A DNA stretch of 64,000 nucleotides, taken from the NCBI RefSeq assembly GCF_902459695.1, contig NZ_CABPRZ010000005.1, forward strand, positions 186,001-250,000. The letters are read 5' to 3'. Of this stretch, positions 9,549-19,054 are shown piece by piece. Origin of the DNA: Pandoraea terrae. Its GTDB lineage: Bacteria > Pseudomonadota > Gammaproteobacteria > Burkholderiales > Burkholderiaceae. How positions within the stretch are numbered: position 1 is the first letter of the stretch; the number at the start of each line of letters is the position of its first letter. The notes below the pieces were generated by a model, which was given only the letters and a program-made list of their open reading frames with translations, was not told the DNA's origin and did no database searches. The position numbers and the translations under genes were made by a program.

Positions 9549-10142
9549 ATGATGAGCGAATACGTAGTTGATCTGTTCGAATTCGCGCGTACAGGCCGGG
9601 TGGCTGAAGGGGACGTGCGTTTGACGGCTTTGCCGCGCATGTTAACCGAAGTTCCGGCCGAAGTGGCGGAAGCCGCGCGCGCCGAGCAGGTTTTCCATTG
9701 GCGCGTCGAAGGGGCGGAGCGGAAGGTGCCGCGCGCCGACGGCAAGGAAAGCATCGAGCAATTCATCACGCTGGCCGTCACCGGCCCGATGTGGCTTGAA
9801 TGCCAGCGATGCATGAAGCCGTACCAGGAGCCCCTCGTCTCCGAAACCACGTTCGAGATCGTGCACGACGAAGCCGCGGCGGAAAACCGCCCGCTCGACG
9901 AAGACGAACTCGAAGCCCTGGTGGGCTCAAAGCAGTTCGATCTGCTCAGCCTGATCGAGGAAGAATTGTTGCTGGCCTTGCCCATCGTGCCCAAACATAC
10001 GGTCTGTCCGGCCGTGCACGATAGCCTGGCCACGGGCAGCGACGGGTTGACTGAATCGGTCCCCGAGCCCGAAGAGGATAAGCCGTCTCCGTTCGCGGCG
10101 CTGGCAGCGCTCAAGCGCTCGCCGGACAAGGACGGAAAGTAA
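9549..10142 (+). CDS. yceD: YceD/DUF177 protein, large ribosomal RNA subunit accumulation factor
   Basis: DUF177 protein of 197 aa; homologues are needed for normal 23S rRNA accumulation, and the gene is nearly always upstream of rpmF, as here. The visible family hallmark is LECQRCMKPY with Cys85 and Cys88. A further cysteine occurs in HTVCPAVHD. There are two ATG codons in a row at the start (9549 and 9552); the second is equally possible. The C-terminus is acidic, then lysine-rich. It is probably cotranscribed with rpmF, though rpmF also has its own promoter-like box. Confidence 0.92.
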   Translation: MMSEYVVDLFEFARTGRVAEGDVRLTALPRMLTEVPAEVAEAARAEQVFHWRVEGAERKVPRADGKESIEQFITLAVTGPMWLECQRCMKPYQEPLVSETTFEIVHDEAAAENRPLDEDELEALVGSKQFDLLSLIEEELLLALPIVPKHTVCPAVHDSLATGSDGLTESVPEPEEDKPSPFAALAALKRSPDKDGK

Positions 10143-10211
10143 CCAGAACATGTTTGCGTTAGTCGCACAGGGCGGGCCAATTGGCCGACACCATAAGCGG
10201 CGCTCGAACTG

Positions 10212-10220
10212 TGTTAAAAT
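10212..10220 (+). promoter_or_regulatory. Extended -10 promoter box of rpmF
   Basis: TGTTAAAAT is an extended -10 (TGn before TAAAAT), 24 bp before the rpmF start. No good -35 is seen, which is normal for extended -10 promoters. The same nine bases occur upstream of acpP at 14558-14566. Confidence 0.6.
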
Positions 10221-10244
10221 TTCGCGATATTTTGAGGAGTTATC

Positions 10245-10424
10245 ATGGCCGTTCAACAGAACAAGAAATCGCCGTCGAAGCGCGGCAATCACCGTTCGCA
10301 CGATTTCCTGACCGCCCCGGCGACCGCCGTCGAGCCGACGTCGGGTGAGACGCACCTGCGTCACCACATTTCGCCGAACGGTTTCTACCGCGGCCGTAAA
10401 GTCGTCAAGACCAAGAACGACTAA
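10245..10424 (+). CDS. rpmF: 50S ribosomal protein L32
   Basis: Structural protein of the large ribosomal subunit, 59 aa. The product starts [14 protein letters not shown] and contains HRSHDFL and the C-terminal [14 protein letters not shown], all standard for bL32. GAGGAG 5 bp ahead of the ATG is a strong ribosome site. This copy lacks the CxxC zinc pairs of C+ L32, as is usual in proteobacteria. An intrinsic terminator follows 60 bp after the stop. Confidence 0.98.
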   Translation: MAVQQNKKSPSKRGNHRSHDFLTAPATAVEPTSGETHLRHHISPNGFYRGRKVVKTKND

Positions 10425-10483
10425 GTCGGCCCGAGAGGCGACACCGCGCCTGTTCACGGCGCAGCTTGATCGTCCGATGTGGC

Positions 10484-10512
10484 AAAAGCGGCACTCATCC
10501 TGCCGCTTTTTT
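10484..10512 (+). terminator. Intrinsic terminator between rpmF and plsX
   Basis: AAAAGCGGCA (10484-10493) pairs perfectly with TGCCGCTTTT (10501-10510) around a 7-nt loop, and the T-run extends to 10512. It would end most rpmF transcripts. Only 35 bp separate it from plsX, with no clear promoter in them, so plsX must depend on readthrough or an unrecognised promoter. Confidence 0.88.
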
Positions 10513-10547
10513 GTTACCAGTAACGCAAGCCAAACACGTCGACACGC

Positions 10548-11600
10548 ATGACAGTCACAATGACGATCGACTGCATGGGCGGTGACCACGGTCCATCGGT
10601 AACGGTGCCGGCCGCGGTTCGCTTCGTGCAGTTCAACGACGACGTCGAACTCGTGCTGGTGGGGCAGGAGGCGGCCATCGCCGCGCAGTTGTCGAAGCTG
10701 CGCGCGGATGGGCATCCGCGCCTGTCCGTGGTCAACGCCACCGAAGTCGTCGCCATGGACGACTCGGTCGAAACCGCACTGCGCAAGAAGAAAGACTCCT
10801 CGATGCGCGTGGCGCTCAACCTCGTCAAGGAAGCGCGCGCGCAAGCCTGCATTTCCGCCGGCAATACCGGCGCGCTGATGGCGGTGTCGCGCTACGTGCT
10901 CAAGACGCTGCCGGGCATCGAGCGTCCTGCCATCGCCACCGTGTTGCCGAACCAGTTGGGCGGCTACACGACCGTGCTCGATCTCGGCGCGAACGTCGAT
11001 TGCGAAGCCAGCCATCTGCTGCAATTCGCCGAGATGGGCCACGCGCTCGTCGCCGCCGTTGACGGCAAGGAACGCCCGTCGATCGGCCTGCTCAATATCG
11101 GCGAAGAAGTCATCAAGGGCAACGACGTCATCAAGCAGGCGGGTGAGTTGCTGCGCGCGTCCACGCTCAATTTCTACGGCAACGTCGAAGGCAACGACAT
11201 CTACAAGGGCACCACCGACATCGTCGTTTGCGACGGTTTCGTCGGCAATGTCGCGCTCAAGACTTCCGAAGGACTCGCCCAGATGCTGGGTGATATGATC
11301 AAGGAAGAGTTCAGCCGCGCCTGGTGGACCAAGCTGATGGCGATTTTTGCCATGCCCGTGCTCAATCGCTTCAAGCACCGCGTGGATCACCGCCGATACA
11401 ATGGCGCGGCGCTGCTCGGACTGCGCGCGCTGGTCATCAAGAGCCACGGTTCGGCTGACGCGTTCGCATTTGAATGGGCTATCAAACGGGGCTATGATGC
11501 AGTTCGCAATGGTGTGCTCGACCGCTTGTCGCGCGCCATGGACGAAAATCAGACTCAGCTCCAAGAGACAAAGCCCATGCCGGCAATCCCGGCGCTATAA
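10548..11600 (+). CDS. plsX: Phosphate acyltransferase PlsX
   Basis: Converts acyl-ACP plus phosphate into acyl-phosphate, the acyl donor for PlsY in phospholipid synthesis. The 350-aa product begins [16 protein letters not shown], with the family signature [10 protein letters not shown]. Later motifs are AGNTGALMA and [17 protein letters not shown] second in-frame ATG at 10560 is possible. It is the first gene of the fab run; fabH follows after 11 bp. Confidence 0.96.
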   Translation: MTVTMTIDCMGGDHGPSVTVPAAVRFVQFNDDVELVLVGQEAAIAAQLSKLRADGHPRLSVVNATEVVAMDDSVETALRKKKDSSMRVALNLVKEARAQACISAGNTGALMAVSRYVLKTLPGIERPAIATVLPNQLGGYTTVLDLGANVDCEASHLLQFAEMGHALVAAVDGKERPSIGLLNIGEEVIKGNDVIKQAGELLRASTLNFYGNVEGNDIYKGTTDIVVCDGFVGNVALKTSEGLAQMLGDMIKEEFSRAWWTKLMAIFAMPVLNRFKHRVDHRRYNGAALLGLRALVIKSHGSADAFAFEWAIKRGYDAVRNGVLDRLSRAMDENQTQLQETKPMPAIPAL

Positions 11601-11611
11601 CCGTTCACATA

Positions 11612-12601
11612 ATGACCCAGTCTGCGATGTACTCCCGTGTTGTCGGCACAGGCAGTTATCTGCCGCCGCGCCGCGTCACCAATCAGCAATTGGCCGATGA
11701 GCTGGCTGCGCGCGGTATCGAAACGAGCGACGAATGGATCGTTGCGCGCACGGGTATCCAGGCGCGCCATTTCGCGGCGCCCGAGCAGACCAGCAGCGAC
11801 ATGGCTGTCGAGGCGGCACGCCGCGCGCTCGAGATGGCCAAGCTCGATGCCAACGACATCGACCTGATCATCGTCGCCACGTCCACGCCCGACTTCGTGT
11901 TCCCGAGCACTGCCTGCCTCGTGCAGTCCAAGCTCGGCATCAAGAACGGCGGCGCCGCGTTCGACATTCAGGCCGTCTGTTCCGGCTTCGCATACGCGCT
12001 CGCCACGGCCGATAATTTCATTCGCTCGGGCGCTCACCGCAACGCGCTCGTGATCGGCGCTGAAGTGTTTTCGCGCATCCTCGATTTCAATGACCGCACG
12101 ACCTGCGTGTTGTTCGGCGACGGCGCCGGCGCCATCGTGCTGTCCGCGTCCGAAACGCCGGGCGTGCTGTCGAGCGCGCTTCATGCCGACGGCAGCTACG
12201 CGAACATCCTGTGCGTGCCGGGAAATGTGCATGGCGGGGAGATCGCCGGTCAGGCTTTTCTTTACATGGACGGTCAGGCGGTGTTCAAGCTGGCCGTCAA
12301 GGTCCTTGAAAAAGTCGCTCACGAGGCGCTCGACAAGGCTGGTCTGGCATCGTCGGACATCGATTGGCTGATTCCGCATCAGGCGAATCTGCGCATCATG
12401 AGCAGTACGGCGCGCAAACTCGGCCTGCCCGACGAAAAAATGGTCGTGACCGTCGACCAGCATGGCAATACCTCGGCTGCCTCGATCCCGCTCGCGCTTG
12501 ACGTGGCGGTGCGCGACGGCCGAATCCAGCCGGGCCATCACGTCATGATCGAGGGCGTGGGCGGCGGATTTACGTGGGGCGCCGTGCTGTTCCAAATGTA
12601 A
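11612..12601 (+). CDS. fabH: 3-oxoacyl-ACP synthase III (KASIII)
   Basis: Starts fatty-acid chains by condensing acetyl-CoA with malonyl-ACP. The 329-aa thiolase-fold protein has the complete Cys-His-Asn triad: Cys123 in [11 protein letters not shown], His256 in [11 protein letters not shown] and Asn286 in [10 protein letters not shown]. The end [10 protein letters not shown] is also standard. It sits between plsX and fabD in the usual proteobacterial order, with a 172-bp gap to fabD that contains no gene. Confidence 0.97.
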   Translation: MTQSAMYSRVVGTGSYLPPRRVTNQQLADELAARGIETSDEWIVARTGIQARHFAAPEQTSSDMAVEAARRALEMAKLDANDIDLIIVATSTPDFVFPSTACLVQSKLGIKNGGAAFDIQAVCSGFAYALATADNFIRSGAHRNALVIGAEVFSRILDFNDRTTCVLFGDGAGAIVLSASETPGVLSSALHADGSYANILCVPGNVHGGEIAGQAFLYMDGQAVFKLAVKVLEKVAHEALDKAGLASSDIDWLIPHQANLRIMSSTARKLGLPDEKMVVTVDQHGNTSAASIPLALDVAVRDGRIQPGHHVMIEGVGGGFTWGAVLFQM

Positions 12602-12773
12602 GACCCCGGCGCTCGCCAGGCGGGCCCGGTGCCCTGCCTGCGGCGTCACTGCCGCCCCACTCGTTCATGCATCGTGAGTGCTCGTTAATGGTTGGTTGGC
12701 CGCTTGCCATCCGCGCTGCGGACCGGCGGCACGCGCCAAACGCTTTCCTGAATCTGACAGTCTTTCAAGCGCC

Positions 12774-13703
12774 ATGACATACGCTTTCGTTTTCCCCGGA
12801 CAAGGTTCCCAAACCGTCGGCATGCTCAATGCCTTCGGCGACCATCCCGCCGTGCGCGAAACACTCGCCGAGGCCTCCGACGCCCTGGACCAGGACCTGG
12901 CCAAGCTGATCGCCGAAGGTCCCGCCGAAGATCTGAATCTGACCACGAACACCCAACCCGTTATGCTGAGCGCGGCTTACGCCGTCTATCGCGCATGGTT
13001 GGCCGAGGGCGGCGCCGCCCCGGCGTTTGTCGCGGGTCATAGCCTCGGCGAATACACGGCGCTGGTCGCCGCCGGCGTCATCGCCTTCAAGGATGCGGTT
13101 CCGCTGGTGCGTTTCCGTGCACAGGCCATGCAGGAGGCCGTGCCGGTCGGGCAGGGCGGCATGGCTGCCGTGCTTGGGCTGGACGACGATGCCGTGCGTG
13201 CCGTTTGTGCTGAAGCCTCGGTCGCGGGCGTCGTCGAAGCCGTCAATTTCAATGCGCCGGCGCAGGTCGTGATCGCTGGCAGCAAGGCCGGTGTGGAAAA
13301 GGCCTGCGAACTCGCGAAGGCCGCAGGCGCCAAGCGCGCGCTGGTGTTGCCGGTTTCCGCGCCATTCCACTCGTCGCTGCTCAAGCCGGCATCGGACCGT
13401 TTGCGCGAGTATCTGGCGTCAGTGCCGTTCGCCGCCCCGCAAATTCCGCTGCTCAATAACGTCGATGTCGTCATCGAGACCGACGCCGCGCGCATCAAGG
13501 ATGCCCTTGTGCGTCAGGCTGCAGCGCCGGTGCGTTGGGTTGAAAGTGTGCAGGCGCTTGCCGCCCAAGGTGTGACGCAGGTGGTCGAGTGCGGCCCGGG
13601 CAAAGTGCTGACCGGCCTGACCAAGCGCATCGATGGCAACCTGACCGGCATGTCGATCACCGATCCGGCTTCGTTGGCCGAAGCCCTGAATCTCCTCAAA
13701 TAA
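12774..13703 (+). CDS. fabD: Malonyl-CoA:ACP transacylase
   Basis: Loads malonyl units onto ACP for chain elongation. The 309-aa product starts MTYAFVFPGQGSQTVGM. The nucleophile is Ser90 in GHSLGEYTALVAAG and the catalytic His199 is in SAPFHSSLL. The ATG at 12774 directly precedes the conserved N-terminus; an in-frame start upstream would add 32 unconserved residues. fabG follows after 16 bp. Confidence 0.97.
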   Translation: MTYAFVFPGQGSQTVGMLNAFGDHPAVRETLAEASDALDQDLAKLIAEGPAEDLNLTTNTQPVMLSAAYAVYRAWLAEGGAAPAFVAGHSLGEYTALVAAGVIAFKDAVPLVRFRAQAMQEAVPVGQGGMAAVLGLDDDAVRAVCAEASVAGVVEAVNFNAPAQVVIAGSKAGVEKACELAKAAGAKRALVLPVSAPFHSSLLKPASDRLREYLASVPFAAPQIPLLNNVDVVIETDAARIKDALVRQAAAPVRWVESVQALAAQGVTQVVECGPGKVLTGLTKRIDGNLTGMSITDPASLAEALNLLK

Positions 13704-13719
13704 GGCGTCGGAGCCGCAA

Positions 13720-14469
13720 ATGAGCAAGCAACTCGAAAATCAGGTCGCGCTGGTCACCGGCGCCTCGCGCGGCATCGGCCGCGCCATCGCGCTCGAACTG
13801 GCGCGTCAGGGCGCAACGGTCGTCGGCACGGCAACCAGCGAAACCGGCGCGCAAGGCATCAGTGCCTATTTCGCCGAAGAAGGTCTCGCCGGCCAGGGTA
13901 TTGTCCTGAATGTGACGGACGCCGACGGTGTCGCCGCCGCGCTCGACGATCTTCTGAAGGTCCATGGCAAGCTCGACATTCTCGTCAACAATGCGGGCAT
14001 CACGCGCGATAACCTCGCCATGCGCATGAAAGACGAAGAGTGGGACGACGTCATCGACACGAACCTCAAGGCGGTGTTCCGTCTGTCTCGCGCCGTGCTC
14101 AAGCCGATGATGAAGGCGCGTCACGGCCGCATCATCAACGTGACCTCGGTCGTCGGCGCCGCCGGCAATCCGGGCCAGGCCAACTATGCTGCAGCGAAGG
14201 CGGGCGTGGCCGGCATGGCGCGTGCGCTGGCGCGCGAGATCGGCAGCCGCAACATCACGGTCAACTGTGTCGCGCCCGGCTTCATCGACACCGACATGAC
14301 GAAGGCCCTGGGCGAAGCCCAGCACGATGCCCTCAAGCAGCAGATCCCGCTCGGCCGTCTCGGCGAGCCCAAGGAAATCGCTTATGCCGTCGCTTTCCTG
14401 GCGTCGGCGCAAGCGTCGTACATTACCGGCGTCACGTTGCACGTGAACGGCGGTATGTTCATGAGCTAA
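13720..14469 (+). CDS. fabG: 3-oxoacyl-ACP reductase
   Basis: NADPH-dependent short-chain dehydrogenase that performs the first reduction of each elongation cycle. In the 249-aa product, TGASRGIG binds NADPH, NNAG is the structural motif, and Ser143, Tyr156 and Lys160 (NYAAAKAG) are the active site. The C-terminus TGVTLHVNGGMFMS is typical FabG. It belongs to the fab run but is separated from acpP by 136 bp that contain an acpP promoter box. Confidence 0.97.
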   Translation: MSKQLENQVALVTGASRGIGRAIALELARQGATVVGTATSETGAQGISAYFAEEGLAGQGIVLNVTDADGVAAALDDLLKVHGKLDILVNNAGITRDNLAMRMKDEEWDDVIDTNLKAVFRLSRAVLKPMMKARHGRIINVTSVVGAAGNPGQANYAAAKAGVAGMARALAREIGSRNITVNCVAPGFIDTDMTKALGEAQHDALKQQIPLGRLGEPKEIAYAVAFLASAQASYITGVTLHVNGGMFMS

Positions 14470-14557
14470 CCGTAGAAGCGGTAGGTTGCGGTAACATTTA
14501 TCGATTTTGCGCGCAGTTCATTAATATTGGCGCCGAGCTAACTTTGCCCGGCAAACC

Positions 14558-14566
14558 TGTTAAAAT
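14558..14566 (+). promoter_or_regulatory. Extended -10 promoter box of acpP
   Basis: TGTTAAAAT is an extended -10 element, identical to the one at rpmF. It lies 39 bp upstream of the acpP start. A separate acpP promoter is expected, since ACP is needed in far greater amounts than the enzymes. Confidence 0.6.
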
Positions 14567-14605
14567 GCGCGCACTTGTCTGAACTAACTACCCCGGAGGG
14601 TTTGC

Positions 14606-14845
14606 ATGGATAACATTGAGCAACGCGTCAAGAAGATCGTCGCGGAACAACTTGGCGTTGCCGAGGCGGAAGTCAAGAACGAAGCATCGTTCGTGAACGA
14701 TCTGGGCGCTGACTCGCTGGATACGGTTGAGCTGGTGATGGCCCTCGAAGAAGAGTTCGGCATGGAAATCCCGGACGAAGAAGCCGAAAAGATCACCACC
14801 GTGCAGCAAGCGATCGATTACGCAAGCGCGCACGTCAAGGCCTAA
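14606..14845 (+). CDS. acpP: Acyl carrier protein
   Basis: Carries growing acyl chains on 4'-phosphopantetheine. The 79-aa acidic four-helix protein has the attachment motif [20 protein letters not shown], with Ser37 modified by AcpS (encoded at 27.6 kb). GGAGGG precedes the ATG by about 5 nt. Its own promoter lies just upstream; fabF follows after 145 bp. Confidence 0.98.
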   Translation: MDNIEQRVKKIVAEQLGVAEAEVKNEASFVNDLGADSLDTVELVMALEEEFGMEIPDEEAEKITTVQQAIDYASAHVKA

Positions 14846-14990
14846 GCGGGTCCAGTGGACGCGGGGCCGGCCGGGAGGCCGTCCGGTTCCTGGTACCAGG
14901 GATGCCTGTCAGCCGCAGTGAGCGCAGGGTTGAGCCCTGCCGCCTCTGTGGCTTTTGTTTTGTATGACGCAGCAGAAGAAGGGGAGTATC

Positions 14991-16229
14991 GTGAGCCGTC
15001 GCCGAGTTGTCATTACTGGCCTGGGTCTGATTTCGCCTGTCGGCAATAATGTTGCCGATGGGTGGGCGAATCTCGTCGCCGGCCGTTCAGGCATCGCCAC
15101 CATCACGAAGTTCGACGCGAGTGCATTCAAGGCGCGCTTCGCCGGTGAAGTCAAAGGCTTCAACGTCGAGGAGTACATCAGTGCCAAGGAAGCGCGCCGC
15201 ATGGATACGTTTATCCACTACGGCCTCGCGGCGGGTATTCAGGCGATGAACGATAGCGGCCTGCAGATCACCGAGGAAAACGCCGAGCGCGTTGGCGTGC
15301 TGGTGGGCTCAGGCATCGGCGGCTTGCCGATGATCGAGGACACGCAGACCGACTTGATCAACGGTGGCCCCCGCAAGATTTCCCCCTTCTTCGTGCCGGG
15401 CTCGATCATCAACATGATCTCCGGCCATCTGTCGATCAAGTACGGCTTGAAGGGCCCGAACCTCGCCATCGTCACGGCCTGCACCACGGGCCTGCATTGC
15501 ATCGGCCAGGCTGCGCGCATGATCCAGTACGGTGATGCCGACGCCCTGCTCGCGGGCGGTGCGGAATCGACCGTGTCGCCGTTGGGCATCGGCGGGTTCG
15601 CGGCCATGACCGCGCTGTCGACGCGTAACGACGACCCGGCAACGGCGAGCCGTCCGTGGGACAAGGATCGCGACGGCTTCGTGCTGGGCGAGGGTGCCGG
15701 CGTGATGATGGTCGAGGAATATGAGCATGCCAAGGCGCGCGGGGCGAAGATCTATGCCGAGCTGACCGGCTTCGGCATGAGCGCGGACGCGTATCACATG
15801 ACCGCGCCGTGTGCCGACGGCGACGGTGCGCTGCGCTCGATGCGCGCTGCGCTGCGCGATGCCGGCATGGACGCCGGCCGGGTCGACTATGTCAATGCGC
15901 ATGGCACGTCTACGCCGCTCGGCGACATCGCCGAGACCGTGGCGGTCAAGCGCCTGATGGGCGAAGACGCAAAGCACGTGGTGGTCAATTCGACCAAGTC
16001 GATGACCGGCCACCTGTTGGGTGGCGCGGGCGGCCTGGAGTCGGTATTTACCGTGTTGGCCGTGCATCACCAGGTGTCGCCGCCGACCATCAATATCTTC
16101 AATCAGGATCCGGAGTGCGATCTTGATTACTGTGCCAATACGGCACGGGAAATGAAGATTGATGTGGCGTTGAAGAACTCTTTCGGTTTTGGCGGGACTA
16201 ACGGCACGCTGGTGTTCCAGCGCGTCTGA
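14991..16229 (+). CDS. fabF: 3-oxoacyl-ACP synthase II (KASII)
   Basis: Elongating condensing enzyme of fatty-acid synthesis, important for cis-vaccenate formation. The start is taken as GTG 14991 because AAGGGGAG lies 4-5 nt upstream and the product [12 protein letters not shown] is then 412 aa, the usual length; an ATG 27 nt upstream (14964) lacks such a site. The catalytic triad is Cys164 (TACTTGLHC), His304 ([11 protein letters not shown]) and His341 ([11 protein letters not shown]). The 145-bp gap after acpP includes the perfect palindrome CCTGGTACCAGG at 14889-14900. It ends the fab run. Confidence 0.95.
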   Translation: MSRRRVVITGLGLISPVGNNVADGWANLVAGRSGIATITKFDASAFKARFAGEVKGFNVEEYISAKEARRMDTFIHYGLAAGIQAMNDSGLQITEENAERVGVLVGSGIGGLPMIEDTQTDLINGGPRKISPFFVPGSIINMISGHLSIKYGLKGPNLAIVTACTTGLHCIGQAARMIQYGDADALLAGGAESTVSPLGIGGFAAMTALSTRNDDPATASRPWDKDRDGFVLGEGAGVMMVEEYEHAKARGAKIYAELTGFGMSADAYHMTAPCADGDGALRSMRAALRDAGMDAGRVDYVNAHGTSTPLGDIAETVAVKRLMGEDAKHVVVNSTKSMTGHLLGGAGGLESVFTVLAVHHQVSPPTINIFNQDPECDLDYCANTAREMKIDVALKNSFGFGGTNGTLVFQRV

Positions 16230-16232
16230 CGC

Positions 16233-16254
16233 GCGGAGCGTTTGCGCGCTCCGC
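16233..16254 (+). terminator. Hairpin after fabF
   Basis: GCGGAGCG (16233-16240) pairs with CGCTCCGC (16247-16254) around TTTGCG. It directly follows the fabF stop but has no T-run, so termination would need Rho or be partial. Confidence 0.4.
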
Positions 16255-16572
16255 TGCGCTTCCGTCCGCGGCCGGGTGGCCGTGCGGCATCGAGGAACCC
16301 TCATCGCTTTCGTTGTTGCCTCACTTTCCGGGCGGTCCGAGCGGCCGCCGATCGGCTGGCCTCGCGCACGCCGACAGGGGGGGGCGAAGGCGCGGCACGA
16401 CGCAGCGGGTTGTCCGCGCAGGACGACGCTGCCGCGCCGGGTTGGCGCAGCAGCATGAGCATCGGCAATTTCGACGGTCTGGCGTGCCTTGTGTGCCGGG
16501 CCGATGACCTTCCCAAAGGATTTTGCGGCCGCCGGCGGGTGGGCCGCCTGCCAGAGATAACGGATCTATCAG
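16255..16572 (+). other. Gap upstream of rpoE, no gene seen
   Basis: About 318 bp between fabF and rpoE without a credible gene. It should contain the rpoE promoter. GGAACC at 16291-16296 resembles a sigma-E -35 box, but no matching TCTGA-like -10 at the right distance was clear, so an autoregulatory promoter is only suggested. Confidence 0.4.
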
Positions 16573-17172
16573 GTGAGTGAACGAGAAATCGACCAGGCGC
16601 TTGTCGAGCGCGTGCAAAAAGGCGACAAAGCCGCCTTCGAGCTGCTGGTCGCGAAATATCACCGCAAGATCATCCGCCTCGTGTCGCGTCTCGTGCGGGA
16701 TGCCGCCGAGGTCGAGGATGTGACGCAGGAGGCCTTCATCAAGGCCTACCGCGCCTTGCCGCAATTTCGCGGCGAGTCGGCGTTTTATACCTGGCTGTAC
16801 CGCATTGCCGTGAATACGGCGAAGAATCATCTCGCGACGCAGGGGCGCCGTGCGCCGACCTCTACCGACGCCAATGCGGAAGAGGCGGAAACTTTTGCCG
16901 AGGCCGATCAACTAAGGGATATCAATACGCCCGAGTCGATGCTGATGAGCAAGCAAATTGCCCAGACGGTCAACGCGGCGATGGAGGCTCTGCCCGATGA
17001 ACTCCGGACAGCGATCACCCTGCGGGAAATCGAGGGTTTGAGCTACGAGGAGATCGCAGAAGCCATGGGGTGCCCGATTGGAACGGTACGTTCGCGAATT
17101 TTCCGGGCGCGTGAAGCGATTGCCAGCCGGTTAAGACCGTTGCTGGACACGCCTGACGGCAAGCGCTGGTAA
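16573..17172 (+). CDS. rpoE: ECF sigma factor RpoE/AlgU
   Basis: Envelope-stress sigma factor of 199 aa. Region 2 contains EDVTQEAFIKAYRALPQF and TWLYRIAVNTAKN, and region 4 contains EGLSYEEIAEAMGCPIGTVR, the -35-binding helix-turn-helix. The start is GTG at 16573, giving MSEREIDQALVERVQKGD as in RpoE/AlgU. It heads the operon rpoE-rseA-rseB-mucD, where RseA holds the sigma factor inactive until envelope damage triggers proteolysis. Confidence 0.96.
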   Translation: MSEREIDQALVERVQKGDKAAFELLVAKYHRKIIRLVSRLVRDAAEVEDVTQEAFIKAYRALPQFRGESAFYTWLYRIAVNTAKNHLATQGRRAPTSTDANAEEAETFAEADQLRDINTPESMLMSKQIAQTVNAAMEALPDELRTAITLREIEGLSYEEIAEAMGCPIGTVRSRIFRAREAIASRLRPLLDTPDGKRW

Positions 17173-17212
17173 GCGCGCGCCGCCGGGAAAGTATTTTTCG
17201 TTGGGGGATATC

Positions 17213-17884
17213 ATGGGATCAGCGACGGTGCAAACGCAGCGGGGGCTGCAAGCCGAGCGCATTTCCGCGTTGCTGGACGGGGAAATCGAACCGGACGAGT
17301 TATCGATCCTGTTGGGTGAGGCCGTTTCCGGCGACGCGCGGCAGTTGTGGAACGATTACCATCTGATCGGGGAAGCGCTGCGCACGGATGAGTTGTCGCT
17401 GCCGCGCTCGGAATCGGCCTTCATGGCCGATTTTGCAGCCCGCCTGGCCAACGAGCCGCATCTGCTGGCCCCGGCCGCGCTGGCCGACGCGCCCGCCGCC
17501 GCCGCCGCTGCACGCTCCGGCGGCCGTATCAATCCGTTCTTTCGTGTTCGCCGGGCCCTGCCGACGGCCGCGGCGGCGGCTGCCGTGGCCGCCCTGTCGT
17601 GGGTCGTGGTGCCGCGAATTCAGGAACACCCTGCCGGCGGCACGCCCGTGCCGGTGCTGGCCCAGGCTGATTCGGCCACTGCACAGGCCAACGCATTGCA
17701 GCGCGTGACGCTTGCGCAAACACCGGCGGCCGCACCTGCGGCAAATGGCGAACAAAGCGACCTGATCGTCATGCGCGACGCGCGTCTCGATCAATACCTC
17801 GCCGCGCATCAGCAGTACGCGCCGGCGCCGATCGGTCAGAGCGCGTCTCCTTTCATGCGGGCCTCGGCGCAAGCGGATGAATAA
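17213..17884 (+). CDS. rseA: Anti-sigma-E factor RseA/MucA
   Basis: Single-pass inner-membrane anti-sigma factor, 223 aa. The cytoplasmic N-terminal domain has ISALLDGEIEPDELS and LWNDYHLIGEALRTDEL, which bind RpoE. A membrane segment lies at about residues 117-137 (TAAAAAAVAALSWVVVP), followed by a periplasmic Ala/Gln-rich part. The ATG at 17213 has GGGGGAT just upstream. The gene overlaps rseB by 8 nt. The membrane segment is unusually alanine-rich. Confidence 0.92.
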   Translation: MGSATVQTQRGLQAERISALLDGEIEPDELSILLGEAVSGDARQLWNDYHLIGEALRTDELSLPRSESAFMADFAARLANEPHLLAPAALADAPAAAAAARSGGRINPFFRVRRALPTAAAAAAVAALSWVVVPRIQEHPAGGTPVPVLAQADSATAQANALQRVTLAQTPAAAPAANGEQSDLIVMRDARLDQYLAAHQQYAPAPIGQSASPFMRASAQADE

Positions 17885-18953
17885 ATTGCAGCGCCTGAGT
17901 CAACTCCCCCTTTCACGTGTGCAAAAGACGGCATTTGCGCCCGTCGGCCGCACTTTCCTGCTGTTCGCCTTCCTCGTGGTGTCGACCCTGCAAGCCCAGG
18001 CATGGGCCCAGGCGTCGGCGCCCGGCGTCGATCCGCTGATCGAGCGCCGCGAGGTCAACGCCTGGCTCAACAAGATCCATCGCGCGGCCCAGGTTCAGAA
18101 TTATGTCGGCACGTTCGTCTTCCAGCGCGGTTCCACGATGCGCTCGTCCAAGATCAGCCACTACGCCGACCGGGGCAACGAATACGAAGAGCTGGAAACG
18201 CTCGACGGACGTCAGCGTCGCATCCTGCGCCACAATGAAGACCTCTACACGCTCCTGCCGGAGCAGAAGACCGTCTATCAGGAAAAACGTGAGAGCAAGG
18301 ATTCGTTCCCGGCCCTGCTGGCCACGCCCGGGCGCGATGTCCTCGATTACTACGACCCGAAGATGCTGCCGTCGGAGCGGATGGCGGGGTTCGACTGCAT
18401 CGTCATCGAGCTGAGCGCAAAGGATGCCTATCGCTTCGGCTATCGCCTGTGGGCCGACCGCAATACCGGCTTGTTGCTGCGCGCGCAGACGCTCGACCCG
18501 GACGGCCATCTGCTTGAACAGGCCGCATTCTCCCAGATCAACATCGGCGTGCCGAGCGAGAAGTCCCGCATCGTCAACGCAATTCATGGCGCGCAAGGCT
18601 GGCATGTCGTGCGTCCGCAGGTGCAGGCGGGCCATATCGCTGACGCCGGTTGGACCATCAATGCCAACGTGCCGGGCTTCAAGGCGGTGCGCGAAGTGCG
18701 CCGCACCATGCACGCCGGTGCCGATGGCGCGCCGCTGGAGGTCCAGCAAGTGGTATATTCCGACGGCATGGCCGGGCTTTCGGTGTTTATCGAACCCGCC
18801 ACGCGGGACCGCAAGGAAGGGCACGGCAGCGCGGGAGCGACCAACATCCTGATCAAGCGCTACGGCAATTTCTGGCTGACCCTGTTGGGCGAAGTGCCGC
18901 AGGCGACATTGCAGCAGTTCGCCGCGAACATAGACTACAAACCGGGCAAGTAA
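17877..18953 (+). CDS. rseB: Periplasmic regulator RseB/MucB
   Basis: Binds the periplasmic part of RseA and shields it from DegS-type cleavage until misfolded porins or LPS intermediates are sensed. The 358-aa product has an extended signal peptide ending near AWAQAS (about residue 47). Then comes the lipoprotein-carrier-like N-terminal domain with NYVGTFVFQRGSTMRSSKI, and the C-terminal domain with GWTINANVPGF and SDGMAGLSVFIEP, both standard for MucB/RseB. It overlaps rseA, consistent with coupled synthesis of the two partners. Confidence 0.94.
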   Translation: MNKLQRLSQLPLSRVQKTAFAPVGRTFLLFAFLVVSTLQAQAWAQASAPGVDPLIERREVNAWLNKIHRAAQVQNYVGTFVFQRGSTMRSSKISHYADRGNEYEELETLDGRQRRILRHNEDLYTLLPEQKTVYQEKRESKDSFPALLATPGRDVLDYYDPKMLPSERMAGFDCIVIELSAKDAYRFGYRLWADRNTGLLLRAQTLDPDGHLLEQAAFSQINIGVPSEKSRIVNAIHGAQGWHVVRPQVQAGHIADAGWTINANVPGFKAVREVRRTMHAGADGAPLEVQQVVYSDGMAGLSVFIEPATRDRKEGHGSAGATNILIKRYGNFWLTLLGEVPQATLQQFAANIDYKPGK

Positions 18954-19054
18954 GCGTGCGAAGCGACCTTCGCGGGCCGCGTGCCCCTTGTGGCGGCCGG
19001 GGCCGTGGGCCCGTCTGGCCGCTTGCCGGACTCTAGCGTATAAGCGATCTTCCC

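Noticed and set aside
16291-16320. GGAACC as a sigma-E autoregulatory promoter of rpoE
   Set aside because: No convincing TCTGA-like -10 at 16-17 bp; kept only as a remark in the gap entry.
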